Shown here: piece by piece, positions 1 through 9,512 of the stretch
Layout: every line of letters starts with the position of its first letter
Position numbering within the stretch: the stretch's first letter is position 1
Origin: Cymbomonas tetramitiformis
Lineage: Eukaryota > Chlorophyta > Pyramimonadophyceae > Pyramimonadales > Pyramimonadaceae
Reading direction: 5' to 3'
Assembly: GCA_001247695.2 (NCBI GenBank)
Contig: LGRX02025966.1
Location: forward strand, 1 to 64,000
Length of the DNA: 64,000 nucleotides
Translations under genes and position numbers: made by a program
Notes under the pieces: generated by a model
Seen by the model: only the letters and a program-made list of their open reading frames with translations
Told to the model about the DNA's origin: nothing
The model's database searches: none

Positions 1-1440
1 TTCCAGTTTCAACTGTTTGCCGGGTATTTGCTGTTGCCGCTGTGCTTCGTTTCTGCATGCACTGTGCTGCATGCTCCCTTTCCGGAGCTTCACCCAGCAC
101 TCCCTTTTCTGCCCTCCTGCTAGCCTCCTTGCATTTTGTCACCCGCACCCTTTGTGTTGGTTTTCGTGCTGGTCCTTTTCGCTCGTTAATGTTAATTTTT
201 GTTAGGACCGTAATCACAACGCAAATTACAAGTACCGCTTTTATTGGTGCGCCTTGTGAGTTATCTTCATGTCTATTATTCGTCACGCATCTCCTTTGGT
301 TGTGTTTCCCTTCCTCCGCACTGCCTCCCTTGTTACGCGTTACACACTCCTTCCGTCCCCTTGTACTTGCCTTACTGCTTTTCTGAGCTTCTTTTTCCTC
401 AAACCTTAGTTGTGTATGCTCTATGGGTGCCCCTTCAAAATATTTTCCCGTTTGGGCCGTTCGCACAAAACTTCGTTTTTTTACGTGGAGCCCCTGGAGC
501 AATTCGTTAAATGTCCAATGTCGTCCGTTCCAGCTCATTTTCATTTCACGTTCGTATTTCACCATTTGTAGGCCCTGTGTAAAATATTTCCGTCCAATTT
601 TGCTGTTATGTGCCCCTATTCCCCTCTTTTCCTGTAGGTAGGTACTCTTTGGTTTAGGGTTTCCCCTCATCCCCTTGCATATAGTTGTGTAGGTTGTTGT
701 AGTCAGCCTTTTCCTGTTCAATATACTTTGTGAGTTCCTTATGTTGTTATTGTCCCTATCATTCTGCCAGCGTGCATGTTCTCCTGTCTTCACACTGTTC
801 TCCTTGTTACGCGTTACACATGCCCGTGGTGTCGTCCCGTCCTTTATGCAGCACATCTGGGCTGCATCCTCCCCAATATGTTTTCGTGTGCTACCCTTGG
901 TTGTCTTCCTAAAATATTTCCCTGCTGGGGTCGTTTTTACAAAACTTCGCATTTTTACGTAGAGCTCCTGGAGCAATTCGCTAAATGTCCAATGTCGTTT
1001 GTTCAAGCTTGTTTTTATTTTACATTCGTATTGTACCATTTGTAGGTTCTGTGTAAAATATTTCCGTCCAATTTCGCTGTTATGTGCCCCTATTCCCCCT
1101 TTCTTCTGTAGGTAAGCCCCTTTTGGTTTAGGGTTTCCCTTCATTTCCCTCCATATAGTCGTGCAGGTTGTTGCAATCAGCCTTTTCCCTTTCAATATCT
1201 CTCGTGGGTTCCTTTTGTTGTCGCTAACCCCGTCTTTCCGCCAGCGTGCGGGTTCTCCTGACCCCGCGTTGCTTTCTGTGTTACGCGTTACATTTGCCTG
1301 CAGCGTCTTCCCATACTTTTTGCCACATGTCTGGGCTACGTTTTCCCCAATATGTTCTTGTGTGTGGCCCTTGGTTGTCTCCTTAAAATTTTGCTCTGTT
1401 AGGGTCGTTTTTACAAAACTTCGTATTTTAACGTAGAGCT
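1..1440 (-). repeat. 474-bp in-frame tandem repeat (158 codons)
   Basis: The motif reading ELLQELYVKM on the minus strand recurs with its valine codon at 482, 956 and 1430, a spacing of exactly 474 bp each time. The sequence between the motifs is homologous, with shared blocks such as KYF, GNPKPK and GRKYFTQ. The spacing is a multiple of three and the frame is open across all units, so the repeats have been kept in frame. A further diverged unit may start at the left edge. Confidence 0.8.
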
Positions 1441-3511
1441 CCTGGAGCAATTCGCTAAACACCGAAGTTTGCCGGTTCCCTCTGTAAATTTGCGTATCGC
1501 CTGTCCATTTGTAAAATAGTCCCCCCAAGAGTTCTCCTGTCGAGCCTTTCTGTGCTACTCCCCCCAGGGGCCTTTTGGTACTCAATTTACCTAGGGTAGC
1601 ATTAGGGTTTCCTCTATCTTCCTGCACACCTGTAGGGCCAGTTTGTTCACCTTCCTGTCTATACATTTGTTCACAGTTTCGTCTTATGCTTGCTCCCTCC
1701 TTTTGCTTCTTGCTTTGTGGGTTATTATTGCAGTTCATGTGCGCCTTGTGTCGCCATTTCTTATTTGTGGCTCCAGTCTCACTCATTATTCCAGGGTGCA
1801 TGTCATTGCACCTTCGGTTGCTTAGTATGCTGTACTTGTGCTTAGTGTTATGTCCTACGGCCCCGGTTTCGGTTTCGGCTGCTATTCTGACGTATGTGCT
1901 TCTATGCAGTGCTTCTGCCTCGTTGGCAGTGTGGTGGCGGTTGCTGTTTTCGTTATTTTCGCTAGTATATTTGTGTTTGGTTTTTAGCTTGCAGGTGTCA
2001 GTTATTTTGAGCAGAAGTTCACAACGATGGCACTGAGCAGGGCAGGGATTCATGGGTACACCCCAGTTGCTTATTAAATATTTGTAGTTGTTTGCATGGC
2101 TAGTTGCAGTTCTATTCAGGCAATAAATATATGGTGAACAGCTGTTCTGGTGGGTCCTTCGATCGGGCTCGGAGTGGTGCTTTTCTTTTTCACCTGATGC
2201 TACCCGGTGTTTGCTCTTCTGCTGGCTTGCTTGTCTATCCGCGTCGGCTTTCCCTTGTCGACTTGGATCTGCCGGCCTGTGATCAGTCCCCTTTATTGTT
2301 AGTCCCTTGGATGTAACTACAATAGTGTTGCTGCCAGTGGCAGCCCGGGCCGATTCAGGTAGTGAGTAGCCTTTCTGCTCCCCTCTGTTCCCTGTGTTGC
2401 CTTTGCCGATGACTAGGTTGGTATTCAGTGCAGTATTCCAGGCAGTGGGGTGTGTGGATTTTACCTTTTGGTTGGACCTTTCGATGGCTGAGACGGTGCT
2501 GGCTAGCTTCTTCTCCAGGTCCTGCCTCTCCTTGTCGAGCATAGCTGTGTCCTCGCCTTCCGGTGAGTCGATGCGCTGCTTGGTCCTCTTGCGGAAGTGG
2601 AGGGAGTCGTCCGATTGCGGGGAGTTCAGCTGCTGTCCAGAGTTGAGTTTGATGAGGTTGTCGACCATCTTTTGTTGAAGTTCAAGTTGAAGTTCGCTGA
2701 AGCCTTTGGACTTCTCTGTGAGGTCGATCACCCCGTCACCGACCCGTTCGACACTTTTGACGGTGTCCTTGAAACCTTTGGCCGTGGCAGTCTCCAGCCT
2801 TTCAACCACTACACGTAGAGCCCGTACCTCCTCCTCGGTTTTGCTGTCTCCTTTCGCCACTTTGGCGAAGGATGCCAGCCTTCCTTCCAGTGCTTGAACG
2901 ACCTCGTCTGCTGACTGTGTTGTGGGTGGCACCGTGCCTCTGCCGCCCCCACCCTTGCTCTTCGCGTACTTACCGGATCGAGAGAAGTCCGAGTGTTGGC
3001 ACTCGAACCTCATACCAAGATGTTCTATCTTGATTGAGAACCGCTTCTCTGGTAGTCCAGCTATCCAGGCGTAGACCTTATCGCTGGCCACGGCGGAGAA
3101 TATCTGCCCCCTCTTCAGTTTTCGTACCCTCAGGTATGATGCCGGCACCGATTCGTCCGTAGCTGGCTTCGTGTATGATGGCGGCCACGGCAGCAGGTGT
3201 TGGCCTTCACCCAGCTTGTCGGTAAGGGTCTTGTTGATGGACGTCACCAGGGAGTCCGCGTCAAACTCATAGTCGATGCTTCTGTCGTAGTCAACTATGA
3301 CCACCTCGGTGGCGAAGAGGTGCTGGATTGCTCTGTTCGTTGGTATCCTCTGTACGTCGTACTCGGTCAGGCTCGGTATCTTGATGTCGCCCGTTTCCAG
3401 TTGCTGCGCTGCCTTCTCGCTGGCGGCGACGATTCTGATGTTGTTCAGGGCGGTGGCGGCGGGGACCGAGTCCTCCCAAGAACCCTTCATAGCCGCTTCT
3501 ATGATGTGCAT
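1..3511 (-). CDS. Large unrecognised repeat-containing protein, copy A (runs off left edge)
   Basis: I do not recognise this protein family. On the minus strand one frame (lowest codon coordinate = 2 modulo 3) stays open from an ATG at 3511 to the window edge, about 1170 codons without a stop; the frame is open upstream to a stop at 3644-3646. The N-terminal part has a segment around 3070-2980 (YAWIAGLPEKRF, then QHSDFSRSGK). A probable coiled-coil, charged segment follows at about 2900-2650, including GVIDLTEKSKGF. The C-terminal part from about 1440 downward consists of 158-residue tandem repeats beginning ELLQELYVKM. The first half is homologous to copy B at 5.1-7.5 kb. It probably continues the reading frame of 3553-4683 through a frameshift or intron near 3600-3645. 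An element-encoded protein seems likelier than a host gene, because two decayed copies lie side by side, but that is inference. Confidence 0.55.
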   Translation of the reverse strand, partial: MHIIEAAMKGSWEDSVPAATALNNIRIVAASEKAAQQLETGDIKIPSLTEYDVQRIPTNRAIQHLFATEVVIVDYDRSIDYEFDADSLVTSINKTLTDKLGEGQHLLPWPPSYTKPATDESVPASYLRVRKLKRGQIFSAVASDKVYAWIAGLPEKRFSIKIEHLGMRFECQHSDFSRSGKYAKSKGGGGRGTVPPTTQSADEVVQALEGRLASFAKVAKGDSKTEEEVRALRVVVERLETATAKGFKDTVKSVERVGDGVIDLTEKSKGFSELQLELQQKMVDNLIKLNSGQQLNSPQSDDSLHFRKRTKQRIDSPEGEDTAMLDKERQDLEKKLASTVSAIERSNQKVKSTHPTAWNTALNTNLVIGKGNTGNRGEQKGYSLPESARAATGSNTIVVTSKGLTIKGTDHRPADPSRQGKADADRQASQQKSKHRVASGEKEKHHSEPDRRTHQNSCSPYIYCLNRTATSHANNYKYLISNWGVPMNPCPAQCHRCELLLKITDTCKLKTKHKYTSENNENSNRHHTANEAEALHRSTYVRIAAETETGAVGHNTKHKYSILSNRRCNDMHPGIMSETGATNKKWRHKAHMNCNNNPQSKKQKEGASIRRNCEQMYRQEGEQTGPTGVQEDRGNPNATLGKLSTKRPLGGVAQKGSTGELLGGLFYKWTGDTQIYRGNRQTSVFSELLQELYVKIRSFVKTTLTEQNFKETTKGHTQEHIGENVAQTCGKKYGKTLQANVTRNTESNAGSGEPARWRKDGVSDNKRNPREILKGKRLIATTCTTIWREMKGNPKPKGAYLQKKGGIGAHNSEIGRKYFTQNLQMVQYECKIKTSLNKRHWTFSELLQELYVKMRSFVKTTPAGKYFRKTTKGSTRKHIGEDAAQMCCIKDGTTPRACVTRNKENSVKTGEHARWQNDRDNNNIRNSQSILNRKRLTTTTYTTICKGMRGNPKPKSTYLQEKRGIGAHNSKIGRKYFTQGLQMVKYEREMKMSWNGRHWTFNELLQGLHVKKRSFVRTAQTGKYFEGAPIEHTQLRFEEKEAQKSSKASTRGRKECVTRNKGGSAEEGKHNQRRCVTNNRHEDNSQGAPIKAVLVICVVITVLTKININERKGPARKPTQRVRVTKCKEASRRAEKGVLGEAPEREHAAQCMQKRSTAATANTRQTVETG

Positions 3512-3552
3512 ACCTGTCAGCTCCTCCTCAAGCGACTGCAGCGTCCTACCTT

Positions 3553-4683
3553 TTAAGCCCTCGCTGGTGATGCACAGTTGTCTTTCCTCAGCCCCCCACG
3601 GTCTCCTCCCCTGCCGGCTATCCTCACCCTCGGGATCGCCCTTTCACTGTCAGCGATGTTGTCAGCTCCGAGTTTCCCGCAGTGGATTGGCAGGTGAGCG
3701 AGGGTCGTTGACATGACAGTTGCTGCGTATTCTGGTTTCACAAAAGTGAGGCGGATGGCAGCCACCTTATCCCCCACCCACCGTATTGCAGGTGGGTTCT
3801 CTTGGGAGATTACCATGGTTCCTTCTCCAAGTTGGTGAAAGTGCCTAACGGCCGCTGTCATATGCTGCAAATACTCTACCACCAGAGGCCCATATGAACG
3901 CAGTGGGGCCACAACGATGTGTCCCTGCCCGCCCTTTGGGATGCAATATTCGTCTATCTCACTGGGTTGGATTTCGGCACAGTTCTGCAGAAGGGTGTAG
4001 ATGGTCTCCCCCTTTTCGTTCCGCACGCCGTACGGATTCTCCAGTGGGTAGCCCTGCGAGCACTGGGTGTACTCAAGCCGCCTGTCTGGGTAGGCAGTGC
4101 TGAAATATTCCGCCCTCGCCTCCAGCGCCGTTTTCTCACCGTGCTGACTGCAGTATTTTTCGATGAAGGCGTTTAGGCAGTGGTTGAAGTCGTCGGGCAG
4201 CTGCGGTAGATGCGCGCCGTCAGTGAAGGTTCCCGTGGCTGCATGGTCCTTCCCCTGAAAGTGCCTGAGCAGCGTGCCGGTCTGCTCCTCATCCAACAGC
4301 TCTCTGTTCCTACGTGGTGGATTCCCCCCTTTTCCGCCCTTCTGCCCCACAAGTGGGGAGCCTCTGGATGTCCTCTTGATCGCACCTCTGGAGTTCATTT
4401 TTTCCCCGTTTTTTAGCCTACTGTTGACGCTTTCGCTGAGCTCTACTGTTGGGCCTTTCGGCGTGCCGCTACGGTTGAGTCTACGGTTGAGTACGGTTGG
4501 GTGCCGCCTTTCGTTCTGCTTTGTGCCCTGCGCTTTCAAAACCCAGTTAGTACGGCATGGAAACGGGTCAGAAAGACAGGAATCGGGGCAGTGTCGGGCC
4601 AAATCTGCATCTAGCCGTTGCGCCGTCTGACATGTCGCCTTTTGCGTGGTCCATGTGGTCCAGCTCCAGCATCCTGCGAGCAC
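3553..4683 (-). CDS. Upstream part of the copy A protein, different frame
   Basis: A 376-codon open frame on the minus strand begins at a GTG rather than an ATG, so the true start is unknown; internal ATGs exist (MNSRGAIKRTS at about 4395). The first 120 residues are basic and low complexity. From about residue 130 the sequence looks globular (LLRHFQGKDH, then DDFNHCLNAFIEKYCSQHGEK, then IRWVGDKVAAIRLTF). I see no known catalytic motif. It ends at 3553 while the neighbouring frame reads RQLCITSEGLKGRTLQSLEE into the copy A frame, so the two are best read as one gene with a +/-1 shift between about 3600 and 3645. No clear GT-AG intron is visible there. Function unknown. Confidence 0.45.
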   Translation of the reverse strand: MLAGCWSWTTWTTQKATCQTAQRLDADLARHCPDSCLSDPFPCRTNWVLKAQGTKQNERRHPTVLNRRLNRSGTPKGPTVELSESVNSRLKNGEKMNSRGAIKRTSRGSPLVGQKGGKGGNPPRRNRELLDEEQTGTLLRHFQGKDHAATGTFTDGAHLPQLPDDFNHCLNAFIEKYCSQHGEKTALEARAEYFSTAYPDRRLEYTQCSQGYPLENPYGVRNEKGETIYTLLQNCAEIQPSEIDEYCIPKGGQGHIVVAPLRSYGPLVVEYLQHMTAAVRHFHQLGEGTMVISQENPPAIRWVGDKVAAIRLTFVKPEYAATVMSTTLAHLPIHCGKLGADNIADSERAIPRVRIAGRGGDRGGLRKDNCASPARA

Positions 4684-5142
4684 AGTTAGTAGAAAAATTA
4701 CATTTTTAAAAATATCTATTTTTGTGCCCCGCGGCCCGGAGAGAGGTGCACGCCTCAGGCGGGTTCGCGAGAAGTGGCTTTTCCGATATAATGTCTGGTC
4801 TTAAACCTAATACATCTATATCCTTATGTACAGTCTTGGCATACAGCCTAACACTAACATGTAAAACTTGTCCTTAATTCATTCTCTTGATCAACACTCA
4901 CTGAGGTCCACTTTTCCAAGCTTCCCTTTCAACATGTTGCTCTCTAATCACTAGCAGGATTCCTGTATTGACATCTGCCATCGACCAATCATGTGCACAT
5001 ATATGCCTGATTCTGGTACTCCTCCACCAATCATCAGGCAGATCACGATATTGCCATTGCAGATCTTTTTCTGGAATCTACCAGATCCTCAATATAATTA
5101 TTGTCATTGCAGATCTTCTCCTGAATTCTGCCCTGTCATCAA
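4684..5142. other. Noncoding stretch between copies A and B
   Basis: I see no gene here. The sequence is moderately AT-rich. It contains a short imperfect direct repeat of about 50 bp (around 5056-5085 and 5106-5135, sharing ATTGCAGATCTT followed by CTG-AAT). Confidence 0.5.
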
Positions 5143-7520
5143 TTATTTCTTCCTACAGCTGTGACCGGCATGCAACAAGGCCCTTGCAGCATGCAACCAC
5201 CCGTCACCAGCATGCAACCTGGCATATGTAGCATGCAACCTGGTCTCTGTCGCATGCAACCTGGCCTCTGTGGCATGCAACCAGACATCTGTAGCATGCA
5301 ACCTGGCCTCATGCAACCTGGCCTCTGTCGCATGCAACCTGGCCTGTGGCATGCAACCCGACATCTGTCGCATGCAACCTGGCCTCTGTCGCATCTGCAT
5401 GCAACCTGGCCTCTGTCGCATGCAACCTGGCCTCTGTGGCATGCAACCCGACATCTGTCGCATGCAACCTGGCCTCTGTGGCATGCATGCAACCTGGCCT
5501 GTAGCATGCAACCTGGCCTCTGTCGCATGCAACCTGGCCCCTGTGGCATGCAACCCGACATCTGTCGCATGCAACCTGGCCTCTGTCGCATGCAACCTGG
5601 CCTCTGTGGCATGCAACCCGACATCTGTAGCATGCAACCTGGCCTCCGTGGCATGCAACCTGGCCTCTGTAGCATGCAACCTGACATCTGTAGCATGCAA
5701 CCTGGCCTCTGCAGCATGCAACCTGACATCTGTAGCATGCAACCGGGCATCTGTAGCATGCAACCAGGCATCTGTGGCATGCAACCAGGCATACGCAGCA
5801 TGCAACCAGGCATCTGTATCATGCAACCACTCGTCGGCAGCATGCAACCAGATCTCTGTAGCATGCAACCCCTCTGCTCGTACCTCCCGGTACATTTTAA
5901 CGTAGAGCTCCTGGAGCAATTCGCTAAATATCGTAATTTGCCAGTTACTCCTGAGAGTGTGCACATTGCCTGCTATCATGCAATAAAGTCCCCCCAGTAA
6001 CTTTCCTGTAGGGCTGACCATTGTCATCGCTCTCTGGGGCTTGTTGGTGCTTATTTTGCTTAGGGTGGGCTTAGGGTTTCCCTCTTGTCTCAGTGAGAAT
6101 TCCTTAATGTGCTCTCTGCTGCACATTTTCCTCGTGCCTGGGGCACTAGCCTCGGGTGACTTACTTGTTGCTTTAGTCTTGTTTACTATCTCACGGTGTA
6201 TTTTATTGCAACTGCTGTTGCTTAATGTTGTTGTGTGCCTTATATCATTTCTTGCAACCCTTGTGCCGGGTTTGCCTACCCTTTCCCTATGGTGTGTTGA
6301 GTTTGATGCTGCCACCGTGCCAGCAGTGCAGCGGCAGTTGATGCCGATTTTATTGCACGCCCTCTCGTACTTGTGTCTGGCCGTGGGCCCTGCAGCCAGG
6401 GTTCCGATCAGCCCAGTGCAGGGGTGCAGGTACGATGTGCTATCACTGACAACAAGGTTAGCTTCAGCAGGGTTATTTATTACTTCAGGTTTCTGTTTGA
6501 TGACCAGGATTTTCTGGTATCCAGGGCTTTGTCTAGTCTCAAAACTGTCAGGGCCTACACAGGATGTGGCCTCTGTCAGGCTATTTCTACTAGGCCCTCG
6601 TGCGTTGGCTGCGGCTCGAGCGCGGCTCCTCCAGCTTTTCCCTCTCGTCTGCTTTGGCCTGCGATGCATACAGGAGTCCCGCCCGTTCTTATTCTGCTGA
6701 TTCCCCTTCCTCTTTTGCTGTGTGTGTACCACTGGTTCTGTGATGCAGGTGGTGGGGTTCCACGTTTTGCCTTGTGCCCGATTCCGGGGCCGATGCCCAA
6801 GTTTGTCAGTCAGATTGTTTACTTTCAGGCTGTTACCCCCAACGCCATATGCGGGGGGTCTTTTATCCCGTGAGGATAATTTTTCCCAGAAAGAACTTAC
6901 CCGTGCTTTTTGCAGACGTCTGAGCTCTGACCGGGTCTCGTCGTCGATTTCCATACTCTCCTCGCTGTCGGATGGCTCACTCGCCTCACGTGGCCGGCGT
7001 AGGGTCTTCTTGGCCGGCTCGGGGGTGCGGTGGCTTTTCAGTAGCTTGGCCAGTGCATTGTTCGAGTTGCTGAAAGACTCTAGGATGTCGCTCGATATTC
7101 CGAGATGCTGCTTGTGGAACTCGCGGGTCTCTTCGGTGAGGTCGATCACGGAGTCTTTTACCTCGTCCACCTTGCTGGAGACCTGATTCGTCGCCTCCAC
7201 GCACGCTCTCCGTGAAGCCGTTTGTGCAGGTGCCCTCAAGTTTCTCAACGGCTTTGCGGAGCTCGTTGATCGCCTCGTCACCGGCCCCACCCTTCACGAC
7301 GTTTGCCCACTGGTTGGTGAGCTTGCTTTCCAGCGCCTGTACGATGTCCTCCGTCTGGCGCGCCCCCACGGCTGATGGCGCTGCCTTCCCTCTTCTGCCC
7401 TTGAACTTGTCTCCGGTGCGCGAAAAGTCTGAGTGCTGAAGCAGGTAGAAGCGATTTTTGCTGGGGAGAGAGAACCGAACCGTACGTCGGTCTTGTCTCC
7501 CCAGCCACTCGTAGGCGGCT
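5143..7520 (-). pseudogene. Copy B of the unrecognised repeat protein (truncated, frameshifted)
   Basis: The minus strand from about 7520 reads AAYEWLGRQDRRTVRFSLP followed by LQHSDFSRTGDKF, matching copy A. Near 7205 the frame shifts, and the second frame (to 5143, about 690 codons) carries VIDLTEETREFHKQ and an acidic stretch, also matching copy A. It later carries ITIFSELLQELYVKM at about 5915. Directly after that motif the protein becomes seven-residue repeats (LHATEAR and variants) encoded by the 21-bp minisatellite. The 5' end is cut off by an AT/CA microsatellite region at 7520-7610. There is no ATG-initiated full-length frame. Function unknown; a decayed paralogue of copy A is the simplest reading. 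Confidence 0.5.
5165..5878. repeat. 21-bp minisatellite, about 34 copies
   Basis: Units of the form CGCATGCAACCTGGCCTCTGT repeat head to tail, with variants at the first base and in the second half. The 21-bp unit is seven codons and contains no stop in several frames. The plus strand therefore reads MQPGLCR repeats and the minus strand LHATEAR or GCMLQMP repeats. Each unit contains the palindrome GCATGC. Interruptions with 4- to 14-bp offsets occur near 5310, 5345, 5395 and 5485. Confidence 0.95.
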
Positions 7521-7567
7521 ATATATACATACATTACCTCATTATAACAATGTACAAAAATAATACA

Positions 7568-7603
<36 letters not shown>

Positions 7604-7919
7604 ACACACTGAACGGCATGAGATCGGCCAACAAAAGCCAGCCCATCATCATCCCAGTGGATGTGAAAAGCAAATCAAGAGCAGGGCGGGGCCGTGACAA
7701 GATACCACAAACGCATACATATTCCCAACCCAAATGCAAAGCAGCATGGAAAGATGATACGATGTGACCGATCGTCGCCAAACAAACTGTTGGTCTCTGG
7801 GTTACGGAGTAAGCGGACCCTGCTGGCATGCCCCCCAGTGGCTCCCGATATATATATATCACACACACACACACACAGCCAGTTGAAGGTTTTTGTTGGT
7901 GTTGTGTTTTGTCTTATAG
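7521..7919. repeat. Microsatellite-bearing leader upstream of chromovirus gag
   Basis: This stretch holds a (TA)n run at about 7570-7598 followed by CACACACA, and a second TATATA-CACACACA run at 7849-7877. No protein-coding signal is seen. The 5' LTR of the chromovirus would be expected here, but nothing matching its 3' LTR (which starts TGTCAGGGATATGACC at 20431) is present. The element appears to be 5'-truncated or rearranged. Confidence 0.6.
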
Positions 7920-9512
7920 ATGGCAGAAGTAGCAGAAGTACCAGCTATTAATCCAGATCCATCTACCTGGTTCTTTGATATCTTAGGCTCATACGATGCC
8001 TTCAGTCGGTTTAAGATACCCAAATGGCTTACTGGTTACGCTGATACCCAGACCAGATTCAATGAGATAGGGTATTTCGACACCATCAGTCGTATGAAAC
8101 CCGATATGAGTAGATACAAAGACCCAGAGACAGAACCACAGGAGCCAGACGAAGAATATTCAGAGGATCATGCTCCATCAATATTCACAGACCCTGATGA
8201 TGGTCATTTACCTCATTTAGCACCAGCTCCATCCGCACTTGTTCCAAAGGTGAAAATGGCTCCACCTAAGGAATATAAGGTTGGACCGGATGCTGAGATT
8301 TGGATAGAAACAGTAGATAGATACTTTCAGTTTACCTATCCAGGTGTGCCAGACAAGGATCTTATTACAGTCTTCCTGACACTCATTCAGAACAATGACA
8401 GACATTATTTTCAGGTTGTGGCCAAAAAGCCAGATGCCACGTATGAAAATATCATAAAGACATTCCTCAGTCAGTTTGGTAATCCACACAAAAGATCAGT
8501 AGCCAAAAAGCATCTTATGGCACTGAATCAGGGAAACCAGACCTTTGCAGATTATCTCCGCACGTTCACATCACTGGCTGCTTTAGCATCAGTCGATCTG
8601 GATGATGCTTTGATAAAGGATAGATTCATCAGTAATATGGAATCAGATCTTCGCAAACAGTTTCACCTCAGATTTCTAAAAGAGGACGAAAGGAATAACC
8701 TGTCGTGGGCACAGACCACACAGGTTCTGCTCGATTTGAATTATGTAGTTCATTCGAAGCAATCAGAGACCCTTCACTATAGGGGACAGAAGGAACAGTC
8801 AGGAGGCCCAGTCAGAAAATATAAGGACAAGGGCCGTGGCAACAATAAGCCATATGACAGATCCAATCGGAATCAGAATGGCAACCAGAATCAGAATGCC
8901 AACCAGAATTCCCAGAGGAATAAAGGAAAAGGCAAAGGAAAAGGCAAGGGAAAAGGAAAAGGAAAAGGAGCAACAGCAAATCCTCCTCAGCCTTGTCAGC
9001 GTTGTGGTCGTACCAATCACGTCACAAAGGATTGCTTTTCCACCAATAAGGCGCGGCAATTACCGGTAATTTGAAAAGGGGGTCTGGTATTACCGGTAAT
9101 TCTACTGGTAATTACCATCCCAGTAATTTACCAAACTAATTACTGCCACTTATTATATATGGAGTCAGGGGTAATTTGAAAAGGTGGTCTGGTATTACTG
9201 GTAAAATTACCGGTAATTACCACCCCAGTAATTTACCAAAACAAATACTGCCGCGCCTTATCCACCAAGACACCAGAAGGAAAATCCATAAAAGGCACTC
9301 TTCCAGCTCAGAATCCATACAGAGGACAGCAGCAACAGAATAATCAGGGTGCTAAAAACGAGTCTAACAAACTTGTAAAAACAGTCAACACCCTGGTTAA
9401 GGAGCTACAGAATCAGCAGAGCATCAATCCAGCTCCAGCATCAGCTCCAGCTCCTCAGGGAAACTCTCAGGGTACTGCACAGGTACCGGTGATGAGAGCA
9501 CCCCGAGGATAA
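7920..9512 (+). CDS. gag: Chromovirus Gag, split by a MITE
   Basis: The ATG at 7920 opens a 384-codon frame that would form the capsid-nucleocapsid polyprotein packaging the element's RNA. Residues about 110-270 resemble a Ty3-type retrotransposon gag capsid (SQFGNPHKRSVAKKHLMAL, then FADYLRTFTSLAAL). A KGKGKG-rich basic tract precedes a CCHC zinc knuckle, CQRCGRTNHVTKDC, at about residue 359. The frame is interrupted at codon TCC-ACC-AA by a MITE at 9047-9260. Precise removal of the MITE and one 8-bp target duplication restores an open frame that continues STKTPEGKSIKG to a stop at 9510-9512. A glutamine- and proline-rich tail follows the knuckle. Confidence 0.85.
9047..9260. mobile_element. 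hAT-like MITE, 214 bp, with 8-bp target duplication
   Basis: The direct repeat TCCACCAA flanks it exactly (9039-9046 and 9261-9268). The ends are inverted: TAAGGCGCGGCA at the left, and the reverse complement of TGCCGCGCCTTA at the right. Inside are two imperfect copies of a block containing AATTTGAAAAGG followed by GGTCTGGTATTAC and multiple GGTAATTACC motifs. It has no coding capacity. An 8-bp duplication with short TIRs fits the hAT superfamily; the family name is not established. Confidence 0.85.

Noticed and set aside
42..2036. Several plus-strand frames rich in Leu, Cys, Ser and Phe
   Set aside because: They are antisense to the long open minus-strand frame with its conserved repeats. 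Their composition is that of a complementary strand.
5165..5878. CRISPR-like array
   Set aside because: The units are contiguous 21-bp repeats without spacers, in a eukaryotic context. It is a minisatellite.
5161..6000. 279-codon plus-strand frame of MQPGLCR repeats
   Set aside because: Open only because the 21-bp minisatellite has no stops in several frames. The minus-strand frame continues from homologous non-repeat protein, while the plus one does not.
7500..7920. 5' LTR of chromovirus copy 1
   Set aside because: No match to the 3' LTR start (TGTCAGGGATATGACC), no primer-binding site before the gag ATG, and only microsatellites and unique sequence.
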